DNA of 64,000 nucleotides from NCBI RefSeq assembly GCF_014652275.1, contig NZ_BMYM01000001.1, positions 186,001-250,000 of the forward strand, given 5' to 3'. A model generated the notes under the pieces. The model searched no databases and was not told where the DNA came from. It saw nothing but the letters and a program-made list of their open reading frames with translations. This stretch comes from Parahalioglobus pacificus. Its GTDB lineage: Bacteria > Pseudomonadota > Gammaproteobacteria > Pseudomonadales > Halieaceae. Within the stretch, counting starts at the first letter, position 1, and each line of letters opens with the position of its first letter. Made by a program: the position numbers and the translations under genes. Positions 55,548-64,000 of this stretch are shown here, in pieces.

Positions 55548-57289
55548 GTCGCCCTCGTAAAAATAAGAAGCAGGCAGAGGTGGTGCCTGTCTGGCGCTTC
55601 TACTTCATCGTGGCTGCCTTACTCACGCTGCTGGCTTTGTTGGTGGGCCGTGTTTTGCTGTTGCAGGTGCTCGATACCGATCGCGGGCATGAGTTTCTGC
55701 AGAAGCAGGGCGCCATGCGTTCGTTGCGCACCGCAGAGATTCCCGCTTACCGCGGACTGGTTTCAGATCGTCGAGGTGAGCCCCTCGCGGTCAGCACCCC
55801 CGTCATCTCGCTGTGGGCTAACCCCCGGCATCTGGACACGACTCGTCTGCCAGAGCTGGCCGGACTGCTGAATCTGCAACTGTCTGACTTGCAGGCGCGG
55901 GTTGATCGTTATGCGGGCAAGCGCTTCATGTACCTGGAACGTCATATGGTGCCTGCGCGGGCCAGGGATATTCTGGCGCGTCGCATACCAGGCGTCAGCG
56001 GTGAGCGCGAGTACCGTCGCTACTACCCATCGGGTGAGGTCGCCGCGCAAGTTGTGGGCTTCACCAACGTGGACGGTGAGGGTATCGCAGGGCTGGAGCT
56101 GGCCTATAACGATTGGTTGCGCGGTATTCCTGGCAAGAAAAAGTACATCAAGGACCTGCATGGAGATGCCGTCCGGGACATTGGTGTGCTTGAGGCCGCC
56201 CAGCCCGGTCGGGATTTAAAGCTCAGCATTGATTTGCGCTTGCAGTACTTGCAGCACCGCGAGTTACAGCGAGCGATGACCGTGACTGGCGCGAAGTCCG
56301 GCTCAATTGTGACGCTCGATGCGGCGACAGGCGAAATACTCGCCATGGTGAACCACCCGGTTTACAACCCCAATAGTCAAGATGGCTTCGAAATGGCCAA
56401 TACGCGCAATCGCGCGATGACTGATGTTTATGAGCCGGGGTCCACGATGAAGCCCCTAACGCTGGTCGCGGCACTTGAGAGTGGCAAATACAGCACTGAA
56501 ACCATGATTGATACAGCGCCAGGCTGGATCAATGTTGGCAGAAAGACACTGCCGGACCCGCGTAACTACGGAGAAATCAGTGTCTCTCGAGTCATCGAGA
56601 AGTCCAGTCAGGTCGGCGTTACCAAGATGGCTCAAGTGCTGGGGCACGAGCCGATCTGGGGAGTCTTTCAGCGTTTTGGTATGGGCAGCCCTGTCGGTGT
56701 TGGTTTTCCGGGCGAGAGTGCAGGTATTTTGCCCGATAGACCGCGCTGGCGCGCAATCGAAAAAGTGACCCTGGCATTTGGTTATGGGCTCACGGCCACA
56801 CCGTTGCAAATCGCCCATGCCTATTCCGTGTTCGCGAATGATGGCGTGCAAATGCCGCTGACGTTGCTGGCCCGCGATGATTCAGTCGAGGCCCCCTTGG
56901 GCCAGCGGGTGATTGCTGCGGACACCGCTCGCAAAGTGGTCGATGTGCTGCACGCTGTGACCGGCGAGCACGGAACAGCGGGCAAGGCCAGGGTGGCGGG
57001 CTATGAGGTCGGTGGCAAGACGGGTACCGTGCACAAGGTTGGCCCACAGGGTTACATCGACGACAAGTACGTGGCGCTCTTTGCGGGTCTGGCGCCTGTT
57101 GAAGACCCGCGGTTTGTCATCGTGGTGGTGATTGATCAGCCACAGGGCGACGCTTATGGCGGCGGGGCTGCAGCCGCGCCTGTGTTCTCCCGCGTTGCAG
57201 AAGGCGCATTGCGCCTGTTGAACGTGCCACCCACGGTGCCGGCCGAGGGTATTGCCAAGCGCGACAAGCAGCCGGGGGGGAATGCATGA
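55544..57289 (+). CDS. ftsI: Division-specific transpeptidase FtsI (PBP3)
   Basis: Septal peptidoglycan transpeptidase, target of beta-lactams. The 581-residue protein has a membrane anchor (about 19-40), the pedestal domain with RGLVSDRRGEPLAVST, and the transpeptidase domain with the nucleophile Ser300 (PGSTMKP, S300xxK303) and KTG at 492-494. The second catalytic motif, normally SxN, reads Ser354-Ser355-Gln356 in KSSQVGVTKM. It begins at GTG and overlaps ftsL and murE by 4 nt. Confidence 0.97.
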   Translation: MSRPRKNKKQAEVVPVWRFYFIVAALLTLLALLVGRVLLLQVLDTDRGHEFLQKQGAMRSLRTAEIPAYRGLVSDRRGEPLAVSTPVISLWANPRHLDTTRLPELAGLLNLQLSDLQARVDRYAGKRFMYLERHMVPARARDILARRIPGVSGEREYRRYYPSGEVAAQVVGFTNVDGEGIAGLELAYNDWLRGIPGKKKYIKDLHGDAVRDIGVLEAAQPGRDLKLSIDLRLQYLQHRELQRAMTVTGAKSGSIVTLDAATGEILAMVNHPVYNPNSQDGFEMANTRNRAMTDVYEPGSTMKPLTLVAALESGKYSTETMIDTAPGWINVGRKTLPDPRNYGEISVSRVIEKSSQVGVTKMAQVLGHEPIWGVFQRFGMGSPVGVGFPGESAGILPDRPRWRAIEKVTLAFGYGLTATPLQIAHAYSVFANDGVQMPLTLLARDDSVEAPLGQRVIAADTARKVVDVLHAVTGEHGTAGKARVAGYEVGGKTGTVHKVGPQGYIDDKYVALFAGLAPVEDPRFVIVVVIDQPQGDAYGGGAAAAPVFSRVAEGALRLLNVPPTVPAEGIAKRDKQPGGNA

Positions 57290-58752
57290 GCCATTCGATC
57301 GCGCTGCATGACCTGGTCGAGTCGAGTCAGGTCTTGAATGTTGATGTGACGGGCGTAGCCATAGACAGTCGTACTGTGCAGCCCGGTGACGTCTTTCTGG
57401 CGTTTCCCGGTGATACGCATGATGGCCGACAGTTCATTGAGCAAGCCGTCGCCAATGGCGCTTGCGCTGTGATAGCGGAGCCGCCGGTTGCCGGCTTTGT
57501 CGATGCGCTGCCAGTCCCCCTGATCGAACTTCCCGAGCTCCAGCAGGAAGCGGGTTCGATTGCTGCGCGCTTCTATAGCCACCCCAGCCATCAGATGCTG
57601 GGGGTAGGTGTGACAGGGACTAACGGTAAAACCACGATTTCCCACTTGGTGGCACAGTTGATTCGATTGGCCGGTGATGGGTGCGGAGTGATCGGCACCC
57701 TGGGCGCTTCACTGGATGGCCGTGTGAGTGGTGCGGCAAACACTACGCCAGATCCCGTATCACTGCAGCGGCAGTTGGCCCAATGGCGTGATGATGGCGT
57801 GGCCGCATTCAGCATGGAAGTGTCTTCGCATGCGCTGGTGCAGGGGCGTGTGAATGGCATGCGCTTCAATACCGTGATCTTTAGCAATCTGTCTCACGAC
57901 CACCTCGACTATCACGGCACAATGGCGGCCTATGGGCGTGCCAAGCTGAGACTGTTTGAGTTGCAGTCCCTGGCGGTTGCCATTGTGAATCTCGATGATG
58001 CCTTTGCGCCGTCGGTGCTTCAGACGCTGGATAGTTCAGTCACTGCATTGACTTACAGTATCGACGGGCGCGTCGATGCAGCGGTTCGTGTTGTCGATAT
58101 CAGGCACACGACCCAAGGTATGCGTGCGCGGCTCGAGACACCCTGGGGCGAGGGTGAATTTACAACCTCGCTCAGCGGACGATTTAACCTCGGAAACATT
58201 GCGGCAGCTGCCACCGCAGCACTGGCCGCCGGGCAATCATTGGTGGATGTGCTGGACCATATCGCCTTGCTAACACCGGTGCCGGGGCGAGTGGAATCTG
58301 TGCCCAATGATTTGGGTATTCAGGTCATTGTTGATTATGCGCACACGCCTGATGCCTTGACTGAAGTGCTTGCCGCTCTGCGACCCTCGGTCTCGGGTGT
58401 GCTAATCACGGTGTTTGGCTGCGGCGGCGATCGTGATGCGGCCAAGCGCCCGGTTATGGGGCGCGCTGCCAGCGAAGGCGCAGATCAACTGATCGTTACC
58501 AGCGATAACCCTCGCAGCGAAAACCCGACGGCCATTCTTCTCGATATAGAGGCCGGGCTGACCGGTGACTACCGCCTTGTGGTGGATCGCGCCCAGGCCA
58601 TAGAGATGGCAATTTCTGAGGCAATGCCCGGCGATTGTGTGCTAATCGCCGGAAAAGGCCACGAGGATTATCAGGTGCTGGAAACAGGGCGCATTGATTT
58701 TTCTGACGTGGCCCACGCCCAAGCAGCGTTGGCGCGGAGGGCATCCGCATGA
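57286..58752 (+). CDS. murE: UDP-MurNAc-L-Ala-D-Glu: meso-diaminopimelate ligase
   Basis: Adds the third residue of the stem peptide. The 488-residue Mur ligase has VAIDSRTVQPGDVFLAFPG, the ATP loop GVTGTNGKTTISH, HDHLDYHGTM (nucleic-base/Mg region) and VIVDYAHTPDAL. The DNPR motif in SDNPRSENPTAI is diagnostic for meso-DAP rather than lysine, so the wall is the Gram-negative A1-gamma type. It overlaps ftsI and murF by 4 nt. Confidence 0.98.
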   Translation: MSHSIALHDLVESSQVLNVDVTGVAIDSRTVQPGDVFLAFPGDTHDGRQFIEQAVANGACAVIAEPPVAGFVDALPVPLIELPELQQEAGSIAARFYSHPSHQMLGVGVTGTNGKTTISHLVAQLIRLAGDGCGVIGTLGASLDGRVSGAANTTPDPVSLQRQLAQWRDDGVAAFSMEVSSHALVQGRVNGMRFNTVIFSNLSHDHLDYHGTMAAYGRAKLRLFELQSLAVAIVNLDDAFAPSVLQTLDSSVTALTYSIDGRVDAAVRVVDIRHTTQGMRARLETPWGEGEFTTSLSGRFNLGNIAAAATAALAAGQSLVDVLDHIALLTPVPGRVESVPNDLGIQVIVDYAHTPDALTEVLAALRPSVSGVLITVFGCGGDRDAAKRPVMGRAASEGADQLIVTSDNPRSENPTAILLDIEAGLTGDYRLVVDRAQAIEMAISEAMPGDCVLIAGKGHEDYQVLETGRIDFSDVAHAQAALARRASA

Positions 58753-60122
58753 TGTCGGCGTTCAAGCTCAGCGACGTGGCAGCGCCCTTGAGCGGTGATG
58801 TGCACGGCGCCGATGCGCGCTTTTTACGCGTAGCCACTGACAGTCGACAGGTGCGTGAGGGTGATTTGTTTGTGGCCCTTCGCGGCGAGCGCTTTGATGC
58901 CCACGACTTCCTGCCGCAGGTGTGCGAGGCAGGTGCTGCGGCAGCCATGGTGAGTCACGTTGTGGATGTGGCGCTGCCGCAGATCAAGGTCGACGATACA
59001 GAGCGCGGCCTGGGTTTGTTAGGAGCGTATAACCGCGAGCAGTATCGCGGGCCATTAGTCGCAATCACCGGCAGTAATGGCAAGACAACGGTGAAGAACC
59101 TGACGGCCGCCGTGCTGTCGCAGGGCGGCCAGACCCTGGCGACCGAAGGTAACCTGAATAACGAAATCGGCGTGCCTCTGACGCTCTTGGCAATAGAGCC
59201 CGGAACCAAGTACGCCGTGGTGGAAATGGGCGCCGGCAAACCAGGGGATATCGCCTGGTTATGCGAATTGGGCAAGCCCACGGTGTCGGTCGTTCTGAAT
59301 GCAATGCCAGCTCACCTTGAGCGCATGGGTAGTGTGGAAGAAGTCGCGAACACGAAAGGGGCGATCTATGACCGCCTGGGCGCCGATGGGGTTGCCATTA
59401 TCAACAACGATCAGCCCTGGGCATCGCAGTGGAAAGTTCGTGCTGGGGAAGCCCGCGTGCTTTCCTTTGGAATGCGCACACCTGCTGATGTGATGGCGCG
59501 GGATGTTCAACTGCTGGGGGTGCAGGGTTCCCGTTTCGTGGCCTCTACACCCGTCGGGGATATCAAGGTTGCTCTCACGCTGCCAGGTGAGCACAACATC
59601 ATGAATGCGCTGGCGGCTATCTGCGCGGGAATTGCCTGTGGTTTGGCGCCCGCCGAGATCGAGTCTGGACTGGCGGCAGCTCAGGTAACAGGTGGTCGCC
59701 TGGCATTGGAAGAGACTCACTCGGGCGCGCAGCTCATCGATGACTGTTACAACGCTAACCCCGGTTCAGTGCGCGCAGCCATACAAGTTCTCGCGCAGTG
59801 CAAAGGTCAGCGGGTGCTCATTCTGGGTGCGATGCGCGAGCTGGGCGATGATGAGGCCGCGCTGCATCGACAGATGGGAGAGGCCGCGCGCGATGCTGGT
59901 CTGGATGGTTTCTGGGGTGTGGGTGACGCGCTCCGTGACGCGGTTGCCGCCTTTGGGAGCCAGGGGCGTTTCTTCCCCTCAATGGACGCAGCACAAGTCG
60001 CCGCCCACGGTGCATTTGCTAGTGGCACAACCGTGTTGGTGAAAGGTTCGCGCGGTGCGCAGATGGAGCGTCTGTTGCCCGTAATTCGCGGAGAGATGTC
60101 CGCAGGGAGCACCTCATGCTGA
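58749..60122 (+). CDS. murF: UDP-MurNAc-tripeptide: D-Ala-D-Ala ligase
   Basis: Completes the pentapeptide of the wall precursor in the cytosol. The 457-residue Mur ligase has [20 protein letters not shown], the ATP loop [27 protein letters not shown], and [17 protein letters not shown] near the C-domain, which is typical of MurF. It overlaps murE by 4 nt and mraY by 7 nt. Confidence 0.98.
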   Translation: MMSAFKLSDVAAPLSGDVHGADARFLRVATDSRQVREGDLFVALRGERFDAHDFLPQVCEAGAAAAMVSHVVDVALPQIKVDDTERGLGLLGAYNREQYRGPLVAITGSNGKTTVKNLTAAVLSQGGQTLATEGNLNNEIGVPLTLLAIEPGTKYAVVEMGAGKPGDIAWLCELGKPTVSVVLNAMPAHLERMGSVEEVANTKGAIYDRLGADGVAIINNDQPWASQWKVRAGEARVLSFGMRTPADVMARDVQLLGVQGSRFVASTPVGDIKVALTLPGEHNIMNALAAICAGIACGLAPAEIESGLAAAQVTGGRLALEETHSGAQLIDDCYNANPGSVRAAIQVLAQCKGQRVLILGAMRELGDDEAALHRQMGEAARDAGLDGFWGVGDALRDAVAAFGSQGRFFPSMDAAQVAAHGAFASGTTVLVKGSRGAQMERLLPVIRGEMSAGSTSC

Positions 60123-61198
60123 TTTTTCTCGCGGAGTTTCTGCAGCAGTTTGATGCCGGCTTCCAGGTTTTTCAGTATCTCACCTTGCGCGGTATTCTCG
60201 CTGCCGGCACTGCCTTGGCAGTATCACTGCTGCTGGGTCCCCTGCTGATTCAACAGCTGACTCATCGCCAGGTAGGGCAGGCAGTGCGTACCGATGGCCC
60301 CCAGAGTCATCTGAGTAAGTCGGGCACCCCAACCATGGGCGGCTCTTTGATCCTGGTCGCCATCGTGTTCAGCACCTTGCTCTGGGGGGATTTACGCAAC
60401 CCCTATCTCTGGCTAGTGCTGCTGGTGACGATTGTGTTCGGTGCAGTGGGCTGGGTTGATGACTATCGCAAGGTGGTCGAGAAAGACTCTCGAGGACTGC
60501 CGGCGCGCTGGAAGTATTTCTGGCAATCCGCTGCGGGTATTGCGGTAGCCGTTTACCTGTATACAGCCTTCGATACCCCGGTAACCACCGAGTTGTACAT
60601 TCCCTTCTTCAAGGACTTCGCCTGGCAGATGGGGCCGCTGTTCCTGTTGCTGACGTATTTGGTGATTGTGGGATCCAGTAACGCGGTCAACCTGACCGAC
60701 GGGCTTGACGGTCTCGCCATCCTTCCAACCGTACTGGTGGGTACTGCACTCGGCATCATTGCCTATCTGGTGGGCCACGTGGAGTTCGCCGATTACCTGC
60801 ACATCCCCTACGTGGCAGGCAGTGGCGAGTTGTCCGTGTTCTGCGGCGCAATGGCCGGTGCCGGGCTGGGCTTTCTCTGGTTTAACACGTATCCCGCTCA
60901 GGTCTTCATGGGCGATGTGGGCTCACTGGCCCTCGGTGCCGCTCTGGGCGCAGTGGCGGTGATTACCCGGCACGAGATCGTGTTTTTCATCATGGGCGGA
61001 ATATTCGTGCTGGAGACGGTCTCTGTGATCTTGCAAGTGGCGTCTTTCAAGCTGACAGGCAAGCGTATTTTCAGAATGGCGCCCATTCACCACCACTTTG
61101 AATTGAAGGGTTGGCCCGAGCCCCGGATCATTGTTCGCTTCTGGATTATCACCGTCATGCTGGTGTTGTTCGGACTGGCGACCTTGAAATTGCGCTAG
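60116..61198 (+). CDS. mraY: Phospho-MurNAc-pentapeptide transferase MraY
   Basis: Moves phospho-MurNAc-pentapeptide to undecaprenyl phosphate, giving lipid I at the inner membrane. The 360-residue polytopic protein has GTPTMGG-type [12 protein letters not shown], the catalytic aspartates in GWVDDYRKV and [13 protein letters not shown], and the His cluster [14 protein letters not shown]. Length equals that of E. coli MraY. Confidence 0.98.
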   Translation: MLIFLAEFLQQFDAGFQVFQYLTLRGILAAGTALAVSLLLGPLLIQQLTHRQVGQAVRTDGPQSHLSKSGTPTMGGSLILVAIVFSTLLWGDLRNPYLWLVLLVTIVFGAVGWVDDYRKVVEKDSRGLPARWKYFWQSAAGIAVAVYLYTAFDTPVTTELYIPFFKDFAWQMGPLFLLLTYLVIVGSSNAVNLTDGLDGLAILPTVLVGTALGIIAYLVGHVEFADYLHIPYVAGSGELSVFCGAMAGAGLGFLWFNTYPAQVFMGDVGSLALGAALGAVAVITRHEIVFFIMGGIFVLETVSVILQVASFKLTGKRIFRMAPIHHHFELKGWPEPRIIVRFWIITVMLVLFGLATLKLR

Positions 61199-61218
61199 GC
61201 GAAGGAGAGCGATAACTC

Positions 61219-62580
61219 GTGATGCAGAATGTAATCGCAAGCAGCAACAAGCGTGTGGTGGTAGGCCTTGGTCCCACCGGCTTGTCTGTAGCGCGTTTTC
61301 TGTATCAGCGTGGTGACGACTTTTGCGTTGTGGATTCACGACAGTCGCCCCCAGCTCTGGCGCAACTTCAGCAGGAGATGCCAGACATCACTGTGTACGC
61401 CGGTGATATGCCTGCCAATGTCATGAACGCCGCATCTGAGCTCATTGTCAGTCCCGGTGTTGCTCTGGATGAGCCTGCCGTTGCTGCCGCACATGAAGCC
61501 GGCGCAGCCATTGCGGGCGATATTGACTTGTTTGTAGCAGCCGCCAATGCACCAGTCGTCGGGATTACGGGTTCCAATGCGAAGTCGACGGTCACTGCAC
61601 TGCTGGGTCAGATGGTTGCAAGAGCTGGCAAAGCGGCGGGCGTAGGTGGGAACCTGGGGACGCCGGCACTGGAGTTGCTCGATGAGAGCAATGAGCTGTA
61701 CATCCTTGAGCTCAGTAGTTTTCAGCTGGAGCGGGCTGGTCGACTAGGCTTGCGTGTGGCCACGGTGCTCAATATGAGCCCCGATCACCTGGATCGTCAC
61801 GGCAGCATGCCGCGCTACCACCAGGCGAAGCACCGTATCTTCCGTGGCTGCCAGGCTGCGGTCGTAAATCGCGATGACCCACTGACCACGCCGCTGCTAG
61901 AGGATGATGTGCCACTGGTGAGTTGGGGAATGCATGAGCCTGACATCGGCCAGTTCGGACTTCGGGACCATGAGGGCGAGGCTTGGCTCTGTTGCGGTTT
62001 TGAGCCGCTGATGTCGGTGTCCTCATTGCCGCTTCCCGGAAAGCACAATGTGGCCAATGCACTTGCGGCCCTGGCCATCGGCAGCGTGCTGGAGCTGCCC
62101 ACGGAGGCGATAGTTGCTGCGATAAAGGCCTTTAAAGGCTTGCCGCACCGCTGTGAGTTGGTTGTTGAAGCAAACGGTGTCACTTGGGTCAATGACTCCA
62201 AAGGCACCAATGTGGGGGCCGCCATAGCAGCAGTTAACGGCTTGGGCGGTGATAACAACATTATTTTAATCGCTGGTGGTCAAGGTAAGGGCGCGGACTT
62301 TGGCCCCTTGAAGGCACCGCTCGCCAACCACGCGAAAGCACTGATTACCCTTGGCGAGGATGCGGCAAAGCTGGAGCGAATGGCGGAGGGAGTGGTCACC
62401 GTGCATCGCGCGCAGAGCATGGCGCACGCGGTTGAATTGGCTTCTAAGTTGGCCTCATGCGGCGACACAGTGCTGTTGTCACCCGCGTGCGCCAGTTTTG
62501 ACATGTTTTCAGGATTCGCCGCCCGCGGCGACGCTTTCGCGGCGGCGGTGAGAACCTTGACGGGGGAAACTGATGCCTAG
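61219..62580 (+). CDS. murD: UDP-MurNAc-L-alanine: D-glutamate ligase
   Basis: Adds D-Glu to the stem peptide. The 453-residue ligase shows GLGPTGLSVARFL, SPGVALDEP, the ATP loop ITGSNAKSTVTALL, NMSPDHLDRHGSM and WVNDSKGTNVGAA. The frame starts GTG-ATG; AGGAG at 61203-61207 is closer to the GTG (61219), so I use it, with ATG 61222 the alternative. It overlaps ftsW by 8 nt. Confidence 0.97.
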   Translation: MMQNVIASSNKRVVVGLGPTGLSVARFLYQRGDDFCVVDSRQSPPALAQLQQEMPDITVYAGDMPANVMNAASELIVSPGVALDEPAVAAAHEAGAAIAGDIDLFVAAANAPVVGITGSNAKSTVTALLGQMVARAGKAAGVGGNLGTPALELLDESNELYILELSSFQLERAGRLGLRVATVLNMSPDHLDRHGSMPRYHQAKHRIFRGCQAAVVNRDDPLTTPLLEDDVPLVSWGMHEPDIGQFGLRDHEGEAWLCCGFEPLMSVSSLPLPGKHNVANALAALAIGSVLELPTEAIVAAIKAFKGLPHRCELVVEANGVTWVNDSKGTNVGAAIAAVNGLGGDNNIILIAGGQGKGADFGPLKAPLANHAKALITLGEDAAKLERMAEGVVTVHRAQSMAHAVELASKLASCGDTVLLSPACASFDMFSGFAARGDAFAAAVRTLTGETDA

Positions 62581-63721
62581 GTCAGTCGCCCAGCACCGTA
62601 GCCTGTTGGCGATTGATCCGCTATTGGGGTTGCTCGGACTCGCTCTGATACTTGTGGGTCTGATTGCCATAAGCTCCGCGTCCATCGAATACGGCGACTG
62701 GCATTACGGCAATCCCTGGCATCACACCCAGCGTCACCTAGTGTACATCCTGGCAGCGACCGTAGCAGGCGTGATTACCTACCGCATCCCGGTTGGATTT
62801 TGGGAGCAGACAGGCTGGGCATGGTTGTTGGTTGCGCTGGCGCTTTTGGTGCTGGTTCTTGTCCCGGGTATCGGCAAGGAGGTCAAGGGGAGTCAGCGCT
62901 GGATTCAGTTGGGGGCCTTCACCTTGCAGCCGTCTGAGCTGGCGAAAGTGGCTCTGGTCATTTACCTAGCCGGTTACATGGTTCGGCAGGAAGAGGAGGT
63001 GCGCGGCAACTGGCGCGGTTTCCTCAAGCCCATGGCAGTTGTTGGTGCCGTTGCGCTGTTGTTGATGGTAGAGCCTGATTTTGGCGCCACGGTGATTTGC
63101 GCCGGCACCGCAATGGGGATGCTTTTCCTGGGCGGCGTACGTCTGGGTCATTTCCTTCTGATGTTGCTGGTGGGCCTGCTGGGGCTGGTGGCGTTGGTGT
63201 TTAGCGCACCTTACCGGGTGGCCAGGCTCACCGCCTATACCGACCCCTGGGCCGATCCGTTTGGCGCAGGCTTTCAGCTTATTCAATCGCTGATCGCTTT
63301 CGGGCGTGGCGAATGGCTGGGCGTAGGGCTGGGTAACAGTGTGCAGAAACTGTTCTACCTGCCCGAAGCCCACAACGACTTTGTATTCTCCATCTGGGCG
63401 GAGGAGACCGGTTTCATCGGCGCCATGCTGGTGATGGGCCTGTTTGCTGCATTAATTGGTCGCATCCTCTGGGTTGCTCGACAGGCGCTGTCGCAAGGAC
63501 AAAAGTTCGGTGCCTACGTTTGCTATGGCACCGCGTTGATCTTCTCGGGGCAAGCGTTTGTGAATATGGGGGTGAGCTCAGGGCTATTGCCCACCAAGGG
63601 TCTCACCCTGCCGTTTGTGAGTTATGGCGGCACCAGTCTCATCATGAGCTGTTGTCTTCTGGCGCTGGTACTGCGCGTAGAGCGGAGCCTGGACACACAG
63701 GGAGGGCGCACGCGTGGTTGA
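62573..63721 (+). CDS. ftsW: Septal peptidoglycan glycosyltransferase FtsW
   Basis: SEDS-family polymerase that builds septal glycan from lipid II together with FtsI. The 382-residue protein has about ten membrane segments and the SEDS landmarks KGSQRWIQLGAFTLQPSELAK, FVMAEPD-like LLMVEPDFGATV, FQLIQSLIAFGRGEWLGVGLG, PEAHNDFVFSIWAEETG and FVSYGGTSLI. It overlaps both murD and murG by 8 nt. Confidence 0.97.
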   Translation: MPRSVAQHRSLLAIDPLLGLLGLALILVGLIAISSASIEYGDWHYGNPWHHTQRHLVYILAATVAGVITYRIPVGFWEQTGWAWLLVALALLVLVLVPGIGKEVKGSQRWIQLGAFTLQPSELAKVALVIYLAGYMVRQEEEVRGNWRGFLKPMAVVGAVALLLMVEPDFGATVICAGTAMGMLFLGGVRLGHFLLMLLVGLLGLVALVFSAPYRVARLTAYTDPWADPFGAGFQLIQSLIAFGRGEWLGVGLGNSVQKLFYLPEAHNDFVFSIWAEETGFIGAMLVMGLFAALIGRILWVARQALSQGQKFGAYVCYGTALIFSGQAFVNMGVSSGLLPTKGLTLPFVSYGGTSLIMSCCLLALVLRVERSLDTQGGRTRG

Positions 63722-64000
63722 TGCATCCTCACCTCTGATACTCGTTATGGCTGGCGGTACGGGTGGTCATGTGTATCCTGCGCTGGCTGTCGCTCGCGAG
63801 TTAGAGGAACGCGGTTATCGCATCGCCTGGGTTGGCACGGATCGGGGTCTCGAGGCACGCGTTGTGCCTGCCGCTGGCTTTGCGCTTCACGTCTTGCCAA
63901 TGCGAGGTGTTCGCGGCAAGAGTCTATTCGGTAGGTTGCTCGGCGTGCTGATGTTGTTAGTGGCACTGTGCGAAGCGCTTGTGCTGGTGTTTAAGCTCAA
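63714..64000 (+). CDS. murG: Lipid II synthase MurG, N-terminal part (cut by window edge)
   Basis: Transfers GlcNAc from UDP-GlcNAc to lipid I on the cytosolic face of the inner membrane. Only the first 95 codons are inside the window. The signature LVMAGGTGGHVYPALAVARELEERG and WVGTDRGLEARVVPAAGF matches MurG. The start is GTG at 63714, overlapping ftsW by 8 nt, as expected in the tightly packed dcw cluster. Confidence 0.95.
   Translation, partial: MVDASSPLILVMAGGTGGHVYPALAVARELEERGYRIAWVGTDRGLEARVVPAAGFALHVLPMRGVRGKSLFGRLLGVLMLLVALCEALVLVFKL

Overview
The window is a stretch of gammaproteobacterial core chromosome. Base composition is in the high 50s % GC by eye. Gene order follows the Pseudomonas-type arrangement block after block: prs/tRNA-Gln/ispE/lolB beside hemA-prfA-prmC; gatBAC beside mreBCD-maf-rng-yhdP; the rpoN/lpt/kds cluster; ibaG-murA-hisGD; zapE-rplM-rpsI-petABC-sspAB; lpoA-rsmI-rnpB; and the dcw cluster. 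Presence of a PA4642-family protein, the short HisG, a PVWY-type cytochrome b and meso-DAP-type MurE agree with this. A marine, Cellvibrionales/Halieaceae-like organism is my guess from general resemblance, not something the sequence proves. I see no phage, transposon, IS element, CRISPR array or obviously acquired island; codon use looks uniform.

Layout. 1-4 kb (minus): partial prs, a tRNA-Gln remnant split by a palindromic repeat, intact tRNA-Gln, ispE, lolB and a large TPR lipoprotein. 4-8 kb (plus): hemA, prfA, prmC, moeB-like. 8-13.7 kb is a mixed segment: MATE exporter, DoxX/HvfX-like protein, RhlB-like helicase, cysZ with a coupled cysteine-rich protein, Smr protein, PA4642-family protein. 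13.7-17 kb (minus): gatB, gatA, gatC. 17-26 kb (plus): mreB, mreC, mreD, maf, rng, yhdP. 26-35.6 kb (minus): the reading direction runs yrbG, kdsD, kdsC, lptC, lptA, lptB, rpoN, hpf, ptsN, rapZ, npr, mgtE, darP. 35.8-40 kb (plus): mlaC, ibaG, murA, hisG, hisD. 40-43.7 kb: degS/algW, Nif3-like, zapG, zapE. 43.8-48.7 kb (plus): rplM, rpsI, petA, a fused petB-petC, sspA, sspB. 48.8-52.2 kb (minus): dolP, diaA, yraN, lpoA. 52.2 kb to the end (plus): rsmI, rnpB and the dcw cluster from mraZ to the beginning of murG.

The common theme is envelope construction. MreBCD set rod shape. The dcw genes make lipid II and the divisome, and LpoA and ZapE/ZapG support synthesis and division. KdsCD and LptABC make and export LPS. 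YhdP, MlaC, LolB and DolP handle outer-membrane lipids and lipoproteins. RapZ, PtsN and NPr are regulators; homologues tie aminosugar and nitrogen status to this work. Translation (hemA-prfA-prmC, gatCAB, rplM-rpsI, hpf, rnpB) and respiration (bc1 complex) fill the rest.

I did not find a wholly new multi-gene system. The most notable points are: mreC appears to start with AUC, behind a strong ribosome-binding site; cytochromes b and c1 are one open frame with a possible internal start; a second tRNA-Gln 3' end is split in its T loop by a four-hairpin repeat; mlaC stands alone without mlaFEDB; mgtE has a terminator-like hairpin 14 nt before its start; and FtsI has SSQ where SxN is usual.
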